DNA of 64,000 bases. It comes from Saccharum officinarum. Taxonomy: Eukaryota; Streptophyta; Magnoliopsida; Poales; Poaceae. Shown piece after piece: positions 52,859-63,174 of the stretch. The position numbers and the translations under genes were made by a program. The first letter of the stretch is position 1; every line of letters starts with the position of its first letter. The notes beneath the pieces are model-generated. The model searched no databases, was not told the DNA's origin, and saw only the letters and a list, made by a program, of their open reading frames with translations. The stretch is taken from positions 12,318,214 through 12,382,213 of the forward strand of contig CM036188.1 in NCBI GenBank assembly GCA_020631735.1. Direction: 5' to 3'.

Positions 52859-55800
52859 ATGAGTTCTCCGCACAAGGACGAAACACTACAGCCCCATCCC
52901 ACGGAGCAAGTAGAAGGGTCATCCCACCCTATGGAACAAGATCCAGGGGTCATCCTGGGGTCATCCCCCCACGAAGCAAGTAGAAACGGGCAAATCATCA
53001 GAGTCGTCATACGAACAAGAAGCTAGCGACAACATAGAGCCTCCAGAAGTGAGGAAGGCTCGTCGTGAATTGGCATGTGACCTTGATTACAATCCAGAAG
53101 CTGATGAGGTAAATTAGAGACATTCATGATTTTGATTCGTAGTTTCTACATAGAAACATGTCCATGATTCACATGTCTATACTCAGGAGGCAATGTCTCA
53201 GTTTAGAGAGATCATGTCTCAGGAGGAAGTCGCACACGAAGACGCACCGGAACCGTCGACCGTGACGATGAGCACTGAGAGGCCATGTCGGCCTAGGAAA
53301 AGGAAGCGGCTAGGTTTGAAACGAGGCGAGAGAGGGCTGAACCAATTTCTAGATGACACATATGCCATCACAGATGTGAGCCCGATCGGACAGCCCCTAG
53401 CTCCAGAGGAAGCCCTACCCAAATACCGGAATGCAGTTGGTTTCTGTGTGAGGGACATTCTTGACATCACAATTAAAAACTGGTCCGGTGTGTCCGATCA
53501 TGACAAGACAAAAATTTGGGATAAGATGAAGACGAGGTTCCAGTTTCCTCGGAACGTGCCAGATGATCTAGTGAAGGCATATACAATGAAGCAGTGTGCA
53601 ATTAGTTTCCGAGGTTGGAGGTCGAAGATGAATGTCAAGTATGCAAAGACAGGAATGGATCCGATAACAAAATACAAGATTTCTAAAGGGCAGTGGGCTG
53701 TTTTTCTAGAGCAGAGGAATGACCCTAACTTCTTAGTTCGGAGCGAAGCCAACTCCCAGCTCGCAAAGAGGAACAAGTACCACCATCATCTAGGCACAGG
53801 TGGTTACCAGCGCCAGGTTCCCAAATGGAGGCAAGAAGAGGCTGCGAAAAAGATGGTAGGGTTGCCGGTGCTATCCGAGCAAGTCGGTGAAAGGTCCGCG
53901 AATTGGATCCGTGCTCGGAAACCAAAGGAAATCGAGACCGGTGTGTCCTTTGAAGACCCAATACTTGACAAAGCATCGAAGAGCATCTTTGCAGTGGCAA
54001 GCATGCAGCAGGAAGGCAAGTTCACGCCACGAAGGGAGAGGGACATCCTGAGTGTTGGCCTCGGTAACCCCGAGCATCCTAGCCGTGTTCAAGGCATCTC
54101 ATCCAAACAAGGATGGAAGGATGGATTCAGCCCTCAGTGGAAAATGAGTATAAGAAACGTGATCAGTACAAGGAACAAATGGCAACTTATTTTTGGAAAG
54201 AGGCTAAGAAAGACTTTCAAGAGATGATGGGGAAGTTGCTAGAAAACCCTCCTCCTGAGTTGATGCAGAAACTGGCGAGTGCGGTGTCAAATCAACAGAT
54301 CAGCACTCAGGCTCCCCAAATGCAGCTAGTCCTAGTGGTGTTCACAACCATTGGTGGCACAGAGTGAAACAATCATTCCAAGCAGTGTCGCATCTACAGC
54401 AAACAAGGATCACTATCCAGTTGACGACATTGTTACTTGTACGCCTTGCTCCCTAGTCATAAGATATGGGATTAATAATCATCGTACAAGGGAAGTAGCC
54501 ACGGGCAAAGCGATCCCAGGAGGACCTAAATACCATGGTGCTGACATTCCTAAAGACTACTATAGAGTAGAGGTATCGATCGTGGTCCAAGGATATGAGG
54601 ACGAGATTCTAGACATCCTTGGTCCCGAGGACATTGTGAAACTCAGACAGGCAATAAACAATTTCATCCTTTGGCCTCGGAGGGACGTGCAACTGAGGGA
54701 GCCACCACCACCCTCTCAAGAGATGCCACTCACCCAGGAGTCGTCAACTCATGTCGATCCTCTTCCTAACCCACCGCCTTCACCTCCCCAGTGTCTTCCC
54801 AACCCACCAGAATCACTTCTCCATGTTTGCCCTGACCATCAACCATCTCCTCTCCATGATCTTCCTACCCCACAGTCAACACAATCTCCACCACCATTCA
54901 ATTCCACCCCTTCTCCACAACTCAAAGATCCAGAACCAAGAAGTGAGCCACCAAAGGTGCCAAAGAAGAAATTTTTGATACCCAAGTTGGTTTCACCATA
55001 CGAGCCGAAGAAAAAATCAGCTGGGTAAGTGAGATTTTTGTCAGGCATTGCTTCGAAACACACTGTACAAGAGCATGAGATTTCTGAGCTAGCGAAGTCA
55101 GAGGTGTCGGCACCTGAGGTCATAACTCCTATCAAATTCAAGGTGCCAACTGCAGAAGACTACAAGCATATCCCTAAAAAGTACATGTGGGGAAAGCCTC
55201 TACTCAGTCGGGCTAAACTCTTGAAGAAACCGAGTGGTATAAAAAGGTTTCATGACTGGTACATGAGAGCCTCTTCTGCTGGCATCGACACCATCAGCAT
55301 GTGCATACCACAAATAGCATTTCTCAGCAAGAGTACTAAGAAATGCATGCTTACATTCGATGACATGTGGACACTGATGAACCACGAGATGCTAGACATA
55401 CAGATCGTAACGACATTTGCATTGTAAGTGTTACATAGTTACACACATTGTAGTTGCATCAATTTTCAATATCTAACTTGCTTGTGCCTTGCAGAATGTT
55501 ATATGATCAACAGGATGTGTATTTTGGTTCGAACTTTCATTATTGTGTCGAGGAAAGGAATGGCTATCTCTGCCCAATAGATATAGCCGAAGATCAGCAC
55601 ACATTCCGAATCGGGGATGGCAACAAAGAGTTACAGGGTTTGGAAGGTGCAGAACGGGATGAGAAACTCCGAAAGTTGAAAATTGATTTTGAAGCCAAAT
55701 ACACCTTCTACATTGGAGATTCTCTAAAAAAGCTTCAAGATAGGAAAGCGGTGGTGGCCCCGTACCACTTTGGGTAAGTGTGAGTTTGCATTTATCTATC

Positions 55801-56583
55801 TAAACTATTCCAATGCACAAATACATCATGAATTTGATTTGAGCAGGAACCACTGGATATGCTTCATCATTTATTCCAAGGAGGGAAGGGTGTTGGTACT
55901 AGACTCCGCAGATTACCCGAAAGAAAGCTATGCTCCATTCATCAAACTGCTAGAGCTGTAAGTCGAGCTATGCATGCATACTTAAGCATAGTGAGAGTTT
56001 GAGAATAACATGGTGATTCTATTTGAGATCATAGGGCATACAGGTTCTATAAGATAAATAATGGAAAGTGTGAGTCCAACAGACCAGGGCAGCCATTGGA
56101 GGTTATACATAACTGGCTGGTACGTATGAAAATTTACTCTTATGAATACAAATCATACACATAGGACCATGGTTGCAACTATAAATAACCACTCTCCTGT
56201 TATACAGTGCATGAAGCAACCACCCTTATCTGTCCTCTGTGGCTACTACGTGTGCGAGAACATGAGAGAGAACGGACGATATGAAAGGAACCCTACCAAG
56301 GTAATATAAGTAATAGTCTATATACAGTTCCGACATTAAAGTTGCAAGTCATACAATATACGATGTTTATAAACTTTCTTTGCAGGTATATAAGCAAGGG
56401 ACGGCGGAGCGTATGGACGAACATGCTTTAGACAACATAGTTGAGGACATCTGCTCGTTCCTCATGAAGCATGTCATTCCACGTGAAGGCAAATATCATG
56501 ATGATGAAAGCCAATTATTCATGCCACAGTTCCGGGTGCTAACAGAGATTAGTAAGCTCAAACTTACTAGAGAGGGTTATTAG
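52859..56583 (+). pseudogene. CACTA second gene: Transposase_24/TNPA-like protein with C-terminal Ulp1-type (C48) protease
   Basis: A multi-exon gene with small lesions. An early exon from an ATG at about 52859 runs to 53109 (ends DYNPEADE, donor gtaaat) with an internal frame shift near ggggtcatcc duplications. The main exon from 53187 encodes a basic region and a Transposase_24-like segment (ISKGQWAVFLEQRNDPNF..RSEANSQLAKRNKYHHHLGTGG). The frame shifts near 54110 and is stopped by TAA 55026. Downstream exons splice cleanly: to 55423, 55495-55773, 55847-55958, 56035-56119, 56208-56300 and 56386-56583, all joined in phase at GT..AG sites. They form a C48 domain with NHW (His), LDSADY (Asp), [11 protein letters not shown] (Gln and Cys), so the catalytic residues remain. 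TNPA-type proteins bind subterminal repeats; the role of the protease in such elements is not established. Confidence 0.82.
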
Positions 56584-56804
56584 AGGACAGAAACAAACTT
56601 TGATGTATATATAATATGTGATGATGTATATACTCTTGTAATTAATTTTATGTCTTTGAGCACCAAACTTTGATGTATATAAATGTATGTATGAAATGAA
56701 ATATTTAAATTGCATGTTGCTATGTTTGAACACCAACCAATATCAATATATTTAAATAATAACAATATAAATAAATAAATGTATAATAATATAATTTTAA
56801 AATA

Positions 56805-56950
56805 CGTTTCTACAGGCGGCTCTCTTAGGAACCGCCTGTGTAAATGTTCATTTCCACAGGCGGCTCTCATTTACACAGGCGGTTCCCTAAGAGAGCCGCC
56901 TGTGAAAATGTTTTCTACAGGCGGCTCACAAGGAACCGCCTGTGGAATTG
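56805..56950. repeat. Right-hand CCGCCTGTAGAAA-type hairpin array of the CACTA element
   Basis: Alternating TTTCTACAGGCGG and CCGCCTGT units, with several reading ccacaggcgg or gtgtaaat. The sequence then reads gcccatttctactgg, resembling a worn CACTA terminus, and CACTAGTAGAAA occurs at 56991. I therefore place the right end at about 56965-57045, without a confirmed target duplication. Confidence 0.75.
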
Positions 56951-57045
56951 GCCCATTTCTACTGGCCTCTAGCGCAGGCGGTGCTGGAAAACACTAGTAG
57001 AAATATGTTACCAACTGTTTGTATAGTATGCACGTGTACTAGTGT

Positions 57046-57815
57046 GTTGATGTAATCCAAATGATTATTCTTAATAATATGAACAATTAATTTACACCAA
57101 TTAAACACACAACTTACACACAAACACGAATAGTAGAATATGCTATAATAAGACATAATCTGGAACTTCTCAGCCAAAGGAGATCAAGGTGAGTGGCACG
57201 CGTTATCTGAACAACAGCTGCAGCAACAAGATGACCACAAAGACGATCCTCGCCTTGGATTTGAGCCGTGCGTCCGGTGGAGAGGCAATGGCAGTGGCCC
57301 AGCAACCATGCAGCCACGTACTGCCACCACGTACTGCCGTCCTCAGCCTGACCGCGTAAGCCAGACGGACATCCAATTTTTTCAGCTTTCGTACGGTGAG
57401 GGTGCGGCGCCGCCTGAACTCGTAGCTTGTGGTGAGGATGGAAGCCAAAAGCAGATCAAACAAACCAGAAATCATGTGATGGATCGGATCAAATCACCCG
57501 AGTGAAGTATAGCTTTACTGAAAGAAAAATAGGTCTGAACAAAAGTGTTCTAGCTTTATAAGCAAAAAAATATTCCATCATACAAAAGAATTAGTCCATA
57601 TTTACAATACAAATATTTTAGGTTCACAAGAAAATTATTTCAGGTTCAAAAAAAGTTCTATGTCAAGAGAAAAGTGTTATAGCTTCCTAAGGAAAATATT
57701 TCAGCTTCACGAAAATTGTTTCAAATTTAAGAGAAAAATGTTTCAAAGTTCATAAGATAAAGTTGCACCTTAAAAAATAAAAGGGGTTCCCTTTGCTCAT
57801 TTGCAGTGTTCCAAC
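57046..57815. other. Intergenic; weak minus-strand frame
   Basis: A minus-strand frame at 57203-57475 ends with a hydrophobic KARIVFVVILLLQLLF tail, like a membrane anchor. No family is recognised and no neighbouring exon supports it. The rest is AT-rich. Confidence 0.35.
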
Positions 57816-58361
57816 TAAGGGTGGGCAAAATACCCGATACCCAATTCCCGAACCCGAATTACCCGAACCCAGACCCAAAGTACCCGATCATAATTTCGGA
57901 TAGTGATGGTAAAAACCCGAAATTAGTTTGGGTAATTCGGGTAATGTTTCCCGGTACCCGAACTACCCAAATTACCTGAAATATCTCAAATATTTGCTCT
58001 TCTATTCCTAATATGAAGACATGAAGTATTTCAATGCCATATAAATATATTATTTGGTATGAATTAATGTAGATTTATGCTAACTTGATAATTGATTTGT
58101 TGGTAATTGATATGAAGACATGATGTGATTTATAGGACTATTGTGTATTGCTTTAAAATGGTACTTGAATTCTTCCAAAATGTTTGGTTTTGTCAATTTC
58201 GGGTATATCGGGTAAAACCCGAACCCGAATTATTGGGTACCCGAAATTTTGGGTAATTCTTTGTCGGGATAAAAATTAGGTAGCAATTTTTAATACCCGA
58301 ATTTTCAACTACCTGAATTACCTGACCCAAATTTTTTGGGTAACCTGAATGCCCAGCCTTA
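57816..58361. mobile_element. hAT-type nonautonomous element with ACCCGAA arms
   Basis: Perfect 8-bp duplications gttccaac at 57808-57815 and 58362-58369. Termini TAAGGGTGGGCA and, on the other strand, TAAGGCTGGGCA. Both arms are built from ACCCGAA/TTCGGGT and TACCCGA repeats; the middle (57980-58190) is AT-rich and plain. No coding capacity. Confidence 0.92.
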
Positions 58362-58369
58362 GTTCCAAC

Positions 58370-59275
58370 AAGGACCCATTTTACAGGGCTCCGCTCCAGC
58401 TTCTCGCAGTTCAAGGAGCCATGCCGAACGCCCATAAGAAAATAGCTCCTTGTAAGCTGTTTTTTTATAGATGTACTGGACCAAAAACAAAAGTGGCTTC
58501 TTCCTAGTCCTGTTCACTAAGTTAATACAAATTATTATAAAAGCGCCACTTGAACTTTTTCTAAATGTTTTCGGAAACGACTTGGCCCCGCCAAACATGA
58601 CGTATATATTTTATTATGGTTCCACTACTTTAAAACCAATGTTCTACCAGAGCCTTTTGGTAGTGATCCAAGAAAAGAATAAATACAAATTGTAGGAAGG
58701 GTAAACAAAACGAAAAGAGGAGAAATAAAAAAAGAAATAAGATATCTGCAAAAGGAATTATCAAATACAAATTGTAGGAAGGATAAATAGAAACTAAAAA
58801 AAAAGAGAAAGAAAGAAATAATGGGTGGTTTGGTTGCTTGGCTATCCTAGCTTGCCTTAATTTTCTAAGTCAAGCCAGTCAAAGCCTCGATTGTCTAATC
58901 CTAAATTAGAAGGTGTGTGTTTGGTTGTTTGACTTAGCTTGCATAGAATCACCTTATCTTTGGGCCACTCCTCACACAATCTATTGAACACCTGGTGGGC
59001 GTTATCTGTGCGGCGGCAGACTAACCGGCTAGGCGGCCTTGCGGCAGCCGAGCATGGGAAGCACGACGCTTTTTGGCGGCTTCCAAGGGACGTGTGCAAG
59101 GGCGAGATGGACAGAGGGCGCCATGGAAGGGCTCACTGGCCGGTTTGGCATCACGTGCACTTGCGTGGCGTCGTGGCCCTGCTCGGTAGCTAAGTGTGGA
59201 AGCGCGCCACAGTGTGGTGAGGCCGTCGGACACAGGGTTGCCATGCGCGGGCGGGGCTCGCCACCCTCGCTTGTA
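58370..59275. other. Intergenic, no gene recognised
   Basis: A short GC-rich block at 59000-59270 has open frames on both strands without domain features. Words such as tagcttgc recur at 58850, 58936 and 59281, which may mark an eroded MITE. Confidence 0.4.
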
Positions 59276-59286
59276 AAAGCCTAGCT

Positions 59287-60953
59287 TGCTTTTTTTTGAG
59301 GGGAATAGAACCTTTTATTGACCTTCATAGGAAATACAAACACCATCAGACAGAGATACAAACCAAACATGTCTCCCTAATTCAGCGTAGATACAACTCC
59401 TAGCTAGATTATGAGCATCCACATTTGATTGTCTTCGTTCATGGACAAACTCAACAAATCTAAACTCACTTGATCTAGCTCTAATTTCATAGACAACATG
59501 CCCTTAAGAGCCCATACTCCTTCACGAATGCTTGCGACGACTCTGGCGTTGTCACATACCAATCTGAAGTCCTATAGGAGCAAATCGCTAGCAAGAGCCA
59601 GTCCCTCCTTGCATGCTATCGCCTCCATTGTTTCTGGCTCCAAGCTGCCTTCCATCACAACTGTTGAGGCCCCCACGAAACGTCCAGTGAAATCTCGTGC
59701 AACAGCTGCAGCGATGACACTTCCTGAGCTCTTGGCCAAGGCAACATCAACGTTGATCTTCATCAGCCTCCATGGGGAGGAATCCACCGGATGCAGCTTC
59801 TCTGGACCACAGGTCGCTCCTTAGCTTCTGGTTTCATCGATTGAAGATTAGCCACAAAACTAGTAACAAAACTATGTGTCAAAAGCGGGCTTTGGTAGAT
59901 ATCTTCATGAATAGCTTTCTGTCTTGCATGCCAAATTGCCTAAAGAGTAACAGAAAACCTAATTAGGTCTTCATGCTTCAAAGATTTCATAACTGCAGCC
60001 AACCAACCCCTTGCATCAAGATCCTAAAGCTGAATATAATATGCTCAGTTATTTCTTCCTTCTCCAGCGCCCAAATGCAGCGCGCCATATTGCACTCAAG
60101 AAGTGAGTGCCCCCACGAATCCCAGGTGCCGCAGATAGGGCAGGCACTGCTATCGGCCATATTCCTGTGGAGAAGAAGATCCTTCGATGGGAGGGAGCAT
60201 CTAGCAAGCGTCCACCACTTTGGAAGGGACTTTAACTTCCCACAACGTAGACCACTCCTTCTGAACTGCTTGTCTGTTCGAGGCCCCGCCGATCCGGCTA
60301 GAGATTTACTATGTGCAAGCATTCTATATGCCGAACGGACCGAGAAGACACCACGCTTCTCAAAGTGCCAAGCCCAGAAGTCTTGTTGTTGCCTTGTACT
60401 GAGTGAGATACTCGATATCCAATTCACATTCGATGGTGTAAAGAATTCCATTAGCTTCACCCGATCCCAACTAGCTGACATTGAGTCTATGAGCTCACTG
60501 ACCAGATGAGGTGGGTTAGGCTGGCTGCTCGGTACTAGCCTCCTCAAACCCGACGAAAGCAACTAGTCCATTGTCCAGATGTTGGTTGTTTCGCCTGTCT
60601 CGATCTGCCTATCAGACCCTGCTTCAACACCTCTCGCCCATCAAGAATAGAACGCCAAATGCGAGAGGGCGATGGTCCAACCTCGGCCACTAGGAAATCC
60701 CTATTAGGGAAATAAACCGATTTTAACATCCTGGGACTCAGCGAGCTTTCCATCCTGCAAGATCCTCCGTGCTTGTTTCGCTAATAGTGTAAGGTTGAAT
60801 AACTCCATGTCTCGAAAACCAAGCCCACCATGGCACTTTGGTTGAGTCATGTCATCCCACGTCACCCAACAGGTCTTCCGCTTCCCATGCTTGCAGCCCC
60901 ACCAAAACTTCCTCAACAGGCCATCTATATGTCGAATCGAGTGTTTTCATGTA
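59287..60953 (-). pseudogene. LINE (L1-type) 3' part: reverse transcriptase tail, zf-RVT and RNase H
   Basis: Minus-strand order is as in plant LINE ORF2. The C-terminal RT region gives LLRKFWWGCKHGKRKTCWVTWDDMTQPK and GGLGFRDMELFNLTLLAKQARRIL (60950-60780). A zf-RVT region gives WAWHFEKRGVFSVRSAYRML and CPICGTWDSWGHSLLECNMA (60460-60080). An RVT_3 RNase H gives KINVDVALAKSSGS and EAIACKEGLALASDLL (59787-59572). The pieces lie in different frames with stops, so it is dead. The T-run at 59290-59297 (plus strand) fits a poly(A) tail at the element's 3' end. The upstream RT core and endonuclease are absent. Homology stops near the hAT element at 60962. Confidence 0.83.
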
Positions 60954-60961
60954 GCCAGGCC

Positions 60962-61482
60962 TAGCCCTGGGCGTTCGGTCTGACCGAACCGATCGGTCTC
61001 GGTCTTCGGTTATTTCAAAAGTTTGGTCATCTAAAAACAGAGACCGATCGGTTAGTTTCAAAACTCAAGACCGAACAAGTTCGGTTTCGGTTAGTTTGGT
61101 TCGGTCTCGGTCATGACCGAACTAACCGAACTTCACAAAACATCTACTAAGTAGTATAATTTGTAGCAAAATTTAGCAAAACTTTTTCTATTTCATGGAA
61201 AAATAACAATAACATATAGATTAAATAAAGTGATAAGAGTGATGGTTGATATAAACCCACTAGAATAAATATTATATCACTAATAATAGTCTAAAGTACA
61301 CATTATATCAACAAAATTCAAATGTTCGGTTAATTCGGTCAGTTCGGTTATCCGAGACCTATGACCGAACTAACCGTACAAAGTTCGGTTAGTTGGAAGC
61401 AGGGACCGAACTAGTGACCGAAAAGTTCGGTCTCGATCTCGGTTAGTTCGGTTCGGTCTTCGGTTAATTATGCCCGGGGCTA
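60962..61482. mobile_element. hAT-type nonautonomous element with TTCGGTC arms
   Basis: Perfect 8-bp duplications gccaggcc at 60954-60961 and 61483-61490. Termini TAGCCCTGGGCG and, on the other strand, TAGCCCCGGGCA. Both arms are dense with GACCGAA/TTCGGTC, the same motif as in 26153-26934, so the two are related. The AT-rich core (61140-61320) has no coding sequence. Confidence 0.93.
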
Positions 61483-61536
61483 GCCAGGCCAGCCTCCCTC
61501 CTTTGTATCAGTTGGGCCGAACTTAGGGTCTTAGAC

Positions 61537-62775
61537 TAGGGATGAAAAGGAAAATGATAATCTCCGATTTCCCGAAATCGTTTTCGAGTTTTTTCCGATT
61601 TTTATGCCTAAACGAAAATGATAGCGGTAACCGAAAAAACGAAAATGATAACGGTAAAAATAATCGGAAACGAAAGCGAAAATGATTTTGCCCTCTTCCG
61701 ATCGTTTTCGAAGATTCCCGTATTTAACCGGTAATTTACCGTCGGTAATTACCGATTCAAAGGCCTCTAATTAATGAATTCTTATTTATTTATAGATATA
61801 CAATGCATTACACACGCAAGCACACAAGACAATTTTTTTTGGAAAGGACACACAAGCTGCAAGCACACAAGGCAATTTTTTTTGAAAAGGATCACATCTG
61901 CACACAAGGCAAATAATTTTTGGAAATGAACTATGTAACGGAAGTCTTTCATGTATATAACAAGAAGGCAATCAACACTCGAGGTTCTTTTTTCTAGCCT
62001 TTACCTTGTATATGATGTGTTGGCTGCTACCTGCGACACATACATATATTGTGTTTGCTTCTTATTAGCTATGTGTTTCTCAGATTTTTATTTCTTATTA
62101 GCACTATTGCGCTAATACATCTATTGCTACGAGCCTTATATATCTCCGTATATTAATATGATGCTTGTTACTAACTCATCTACAGTTGTCTTGTATGAGA
62201 ACTAACATATGTATGTATCCATCACAAACTATGTAGGATGAATACTCAGAGATGTGGCCGGGGACGACGATGACATGCCTGACGTTCATCTTTAAGAAAC
62301 CTACAGGCTACAACCTCCACTGAAAAAGGAACTCTAATAATTCATGTTTTGATCACTATTTATGTCGAGTCAACTTAGAACATGATCGTTTATTTGTATC
62401 TTTGTCAAGAATTGTCATACTGTTGCGTGGTTTGCCACTATTTGAGACCTAAGATTGTATGAATTATGTGGTTTCAGCTTGTGATCTTGTCAATTGTGGC
62501 TTTATTTACTATTATCATGTGAGATAGGTCGAGTTATATGGATCTTCTCATGTTCTACAGTTTGGCGTGTTTATCGTTTTTTAGATACCGTTTTCATGGA
62601 TTCCGATCGTTATCGATGTATTTTCCGATCGACTACTATCGTTTTCGAAATTACCGAAATATCGGCGCCGTATTCGTTTCCGACAATATCGTATCGATTT
62701 CGTTTTCGAGAAAAAGATGTAAAAACGAAAGTGATTTGGCCTTCTATCGATCGTTTCCGATCGTTTTCATCCCTA
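61537..62775. mobile_element. hAT-type nonautonomous element with CGAAAATGAT arms
   Basis: Perfect 8-bp duplications tcttagac at 61529-61536 and 62776-62783. Termini TAGGGATGAAAA and TTTTCATCCCTA. Arms at 61550-61770 and 62570-62770 hold repeated ttttcga, cgaaaatgat and accgaa words. The 0.8-kb middle is AT-rich without a transposase. It lies about 400 bp upstream of the F-box gene start codon and could affect its promoter. Confidence 0.92.
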
Positions 62776-62783
62776 TCTTAGAC

Positions 62784-63174
62784 AGACAACCAGACCCGAA
62801 AAAAGAAGGCCCATGTCCAGGACCAGCGGAAGGCCCGAGCGCTCCCCCTTGGCGCCGGGCGTCAGGTATCTCTTCTCTTTCGATCTCTGCCTCAGCCGTC
62901 CGTCGGGTTAGGCTACCGCCGCCGCTCTACGCTAGGTGCCCAGGATCGTTGCCGCACCTTCTCTTCCCGTCCTGCGAAACCGAGCAGCACCCAAATCCCA
63001 ATCGGACCTGATGTCCGCCCCTGACCGGAACCTAGACCTACTCCGATTTGGAAGTGCTGCTGTGGCCTATATAAGTTCACCTCGATGGCTCCCTACCCTC
63101 ACATCAACCAGAAAGGAGAGCAGGATCGCCAGTTCCACGATTTCGACCGTGGGGATCTGATCTGAGTATTGAGG
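62784..63174 (+). promoter_or_regulatory. Promoter and 5' leader region of the F-box gene
   Basis: GC-rich and CT-rich sequence typical of a grass 5' leader (for example atctcttctctttcgatctc). tggcctatataagttcacc at 63064-63082 contains a good TATA motif (tatataa) about 105 bp before the ATG, which would leave a leader of about 75 bp. The in-frame TGA at 63163 closes the frame upstream. Confidence 0.5.

Noticed and set aside
55026..55048. Intron at gtaagt...tttgtcag
   Set aside because: The GT..AG interval would be only about 20 bp, too short for a plant intron; a nonsense mutation is the simpler reading.
55029..55427. A separate gene starting at 55029
   Set aside because: It is in the same frame as the preceding open frame, separated by a single TAA at 55026, and continues by splicing into the protease exons, so it belongs to the TNPA/Ulp1 gene.
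56991..57044. A 54-bp mini-CACTA with CACTAGTA ends
   Set aside because: The inverted ends match for only 8 bp and no 3-bp duplication is seen; chance or worn CACTA end is more likely.
57203..57475. A 90-codon minus-strand frame with a hydrophobic tail
   Set aside because: It looks like a tail anchor, but nothing else supports a gene; kept only as a note in the intergenic entry.
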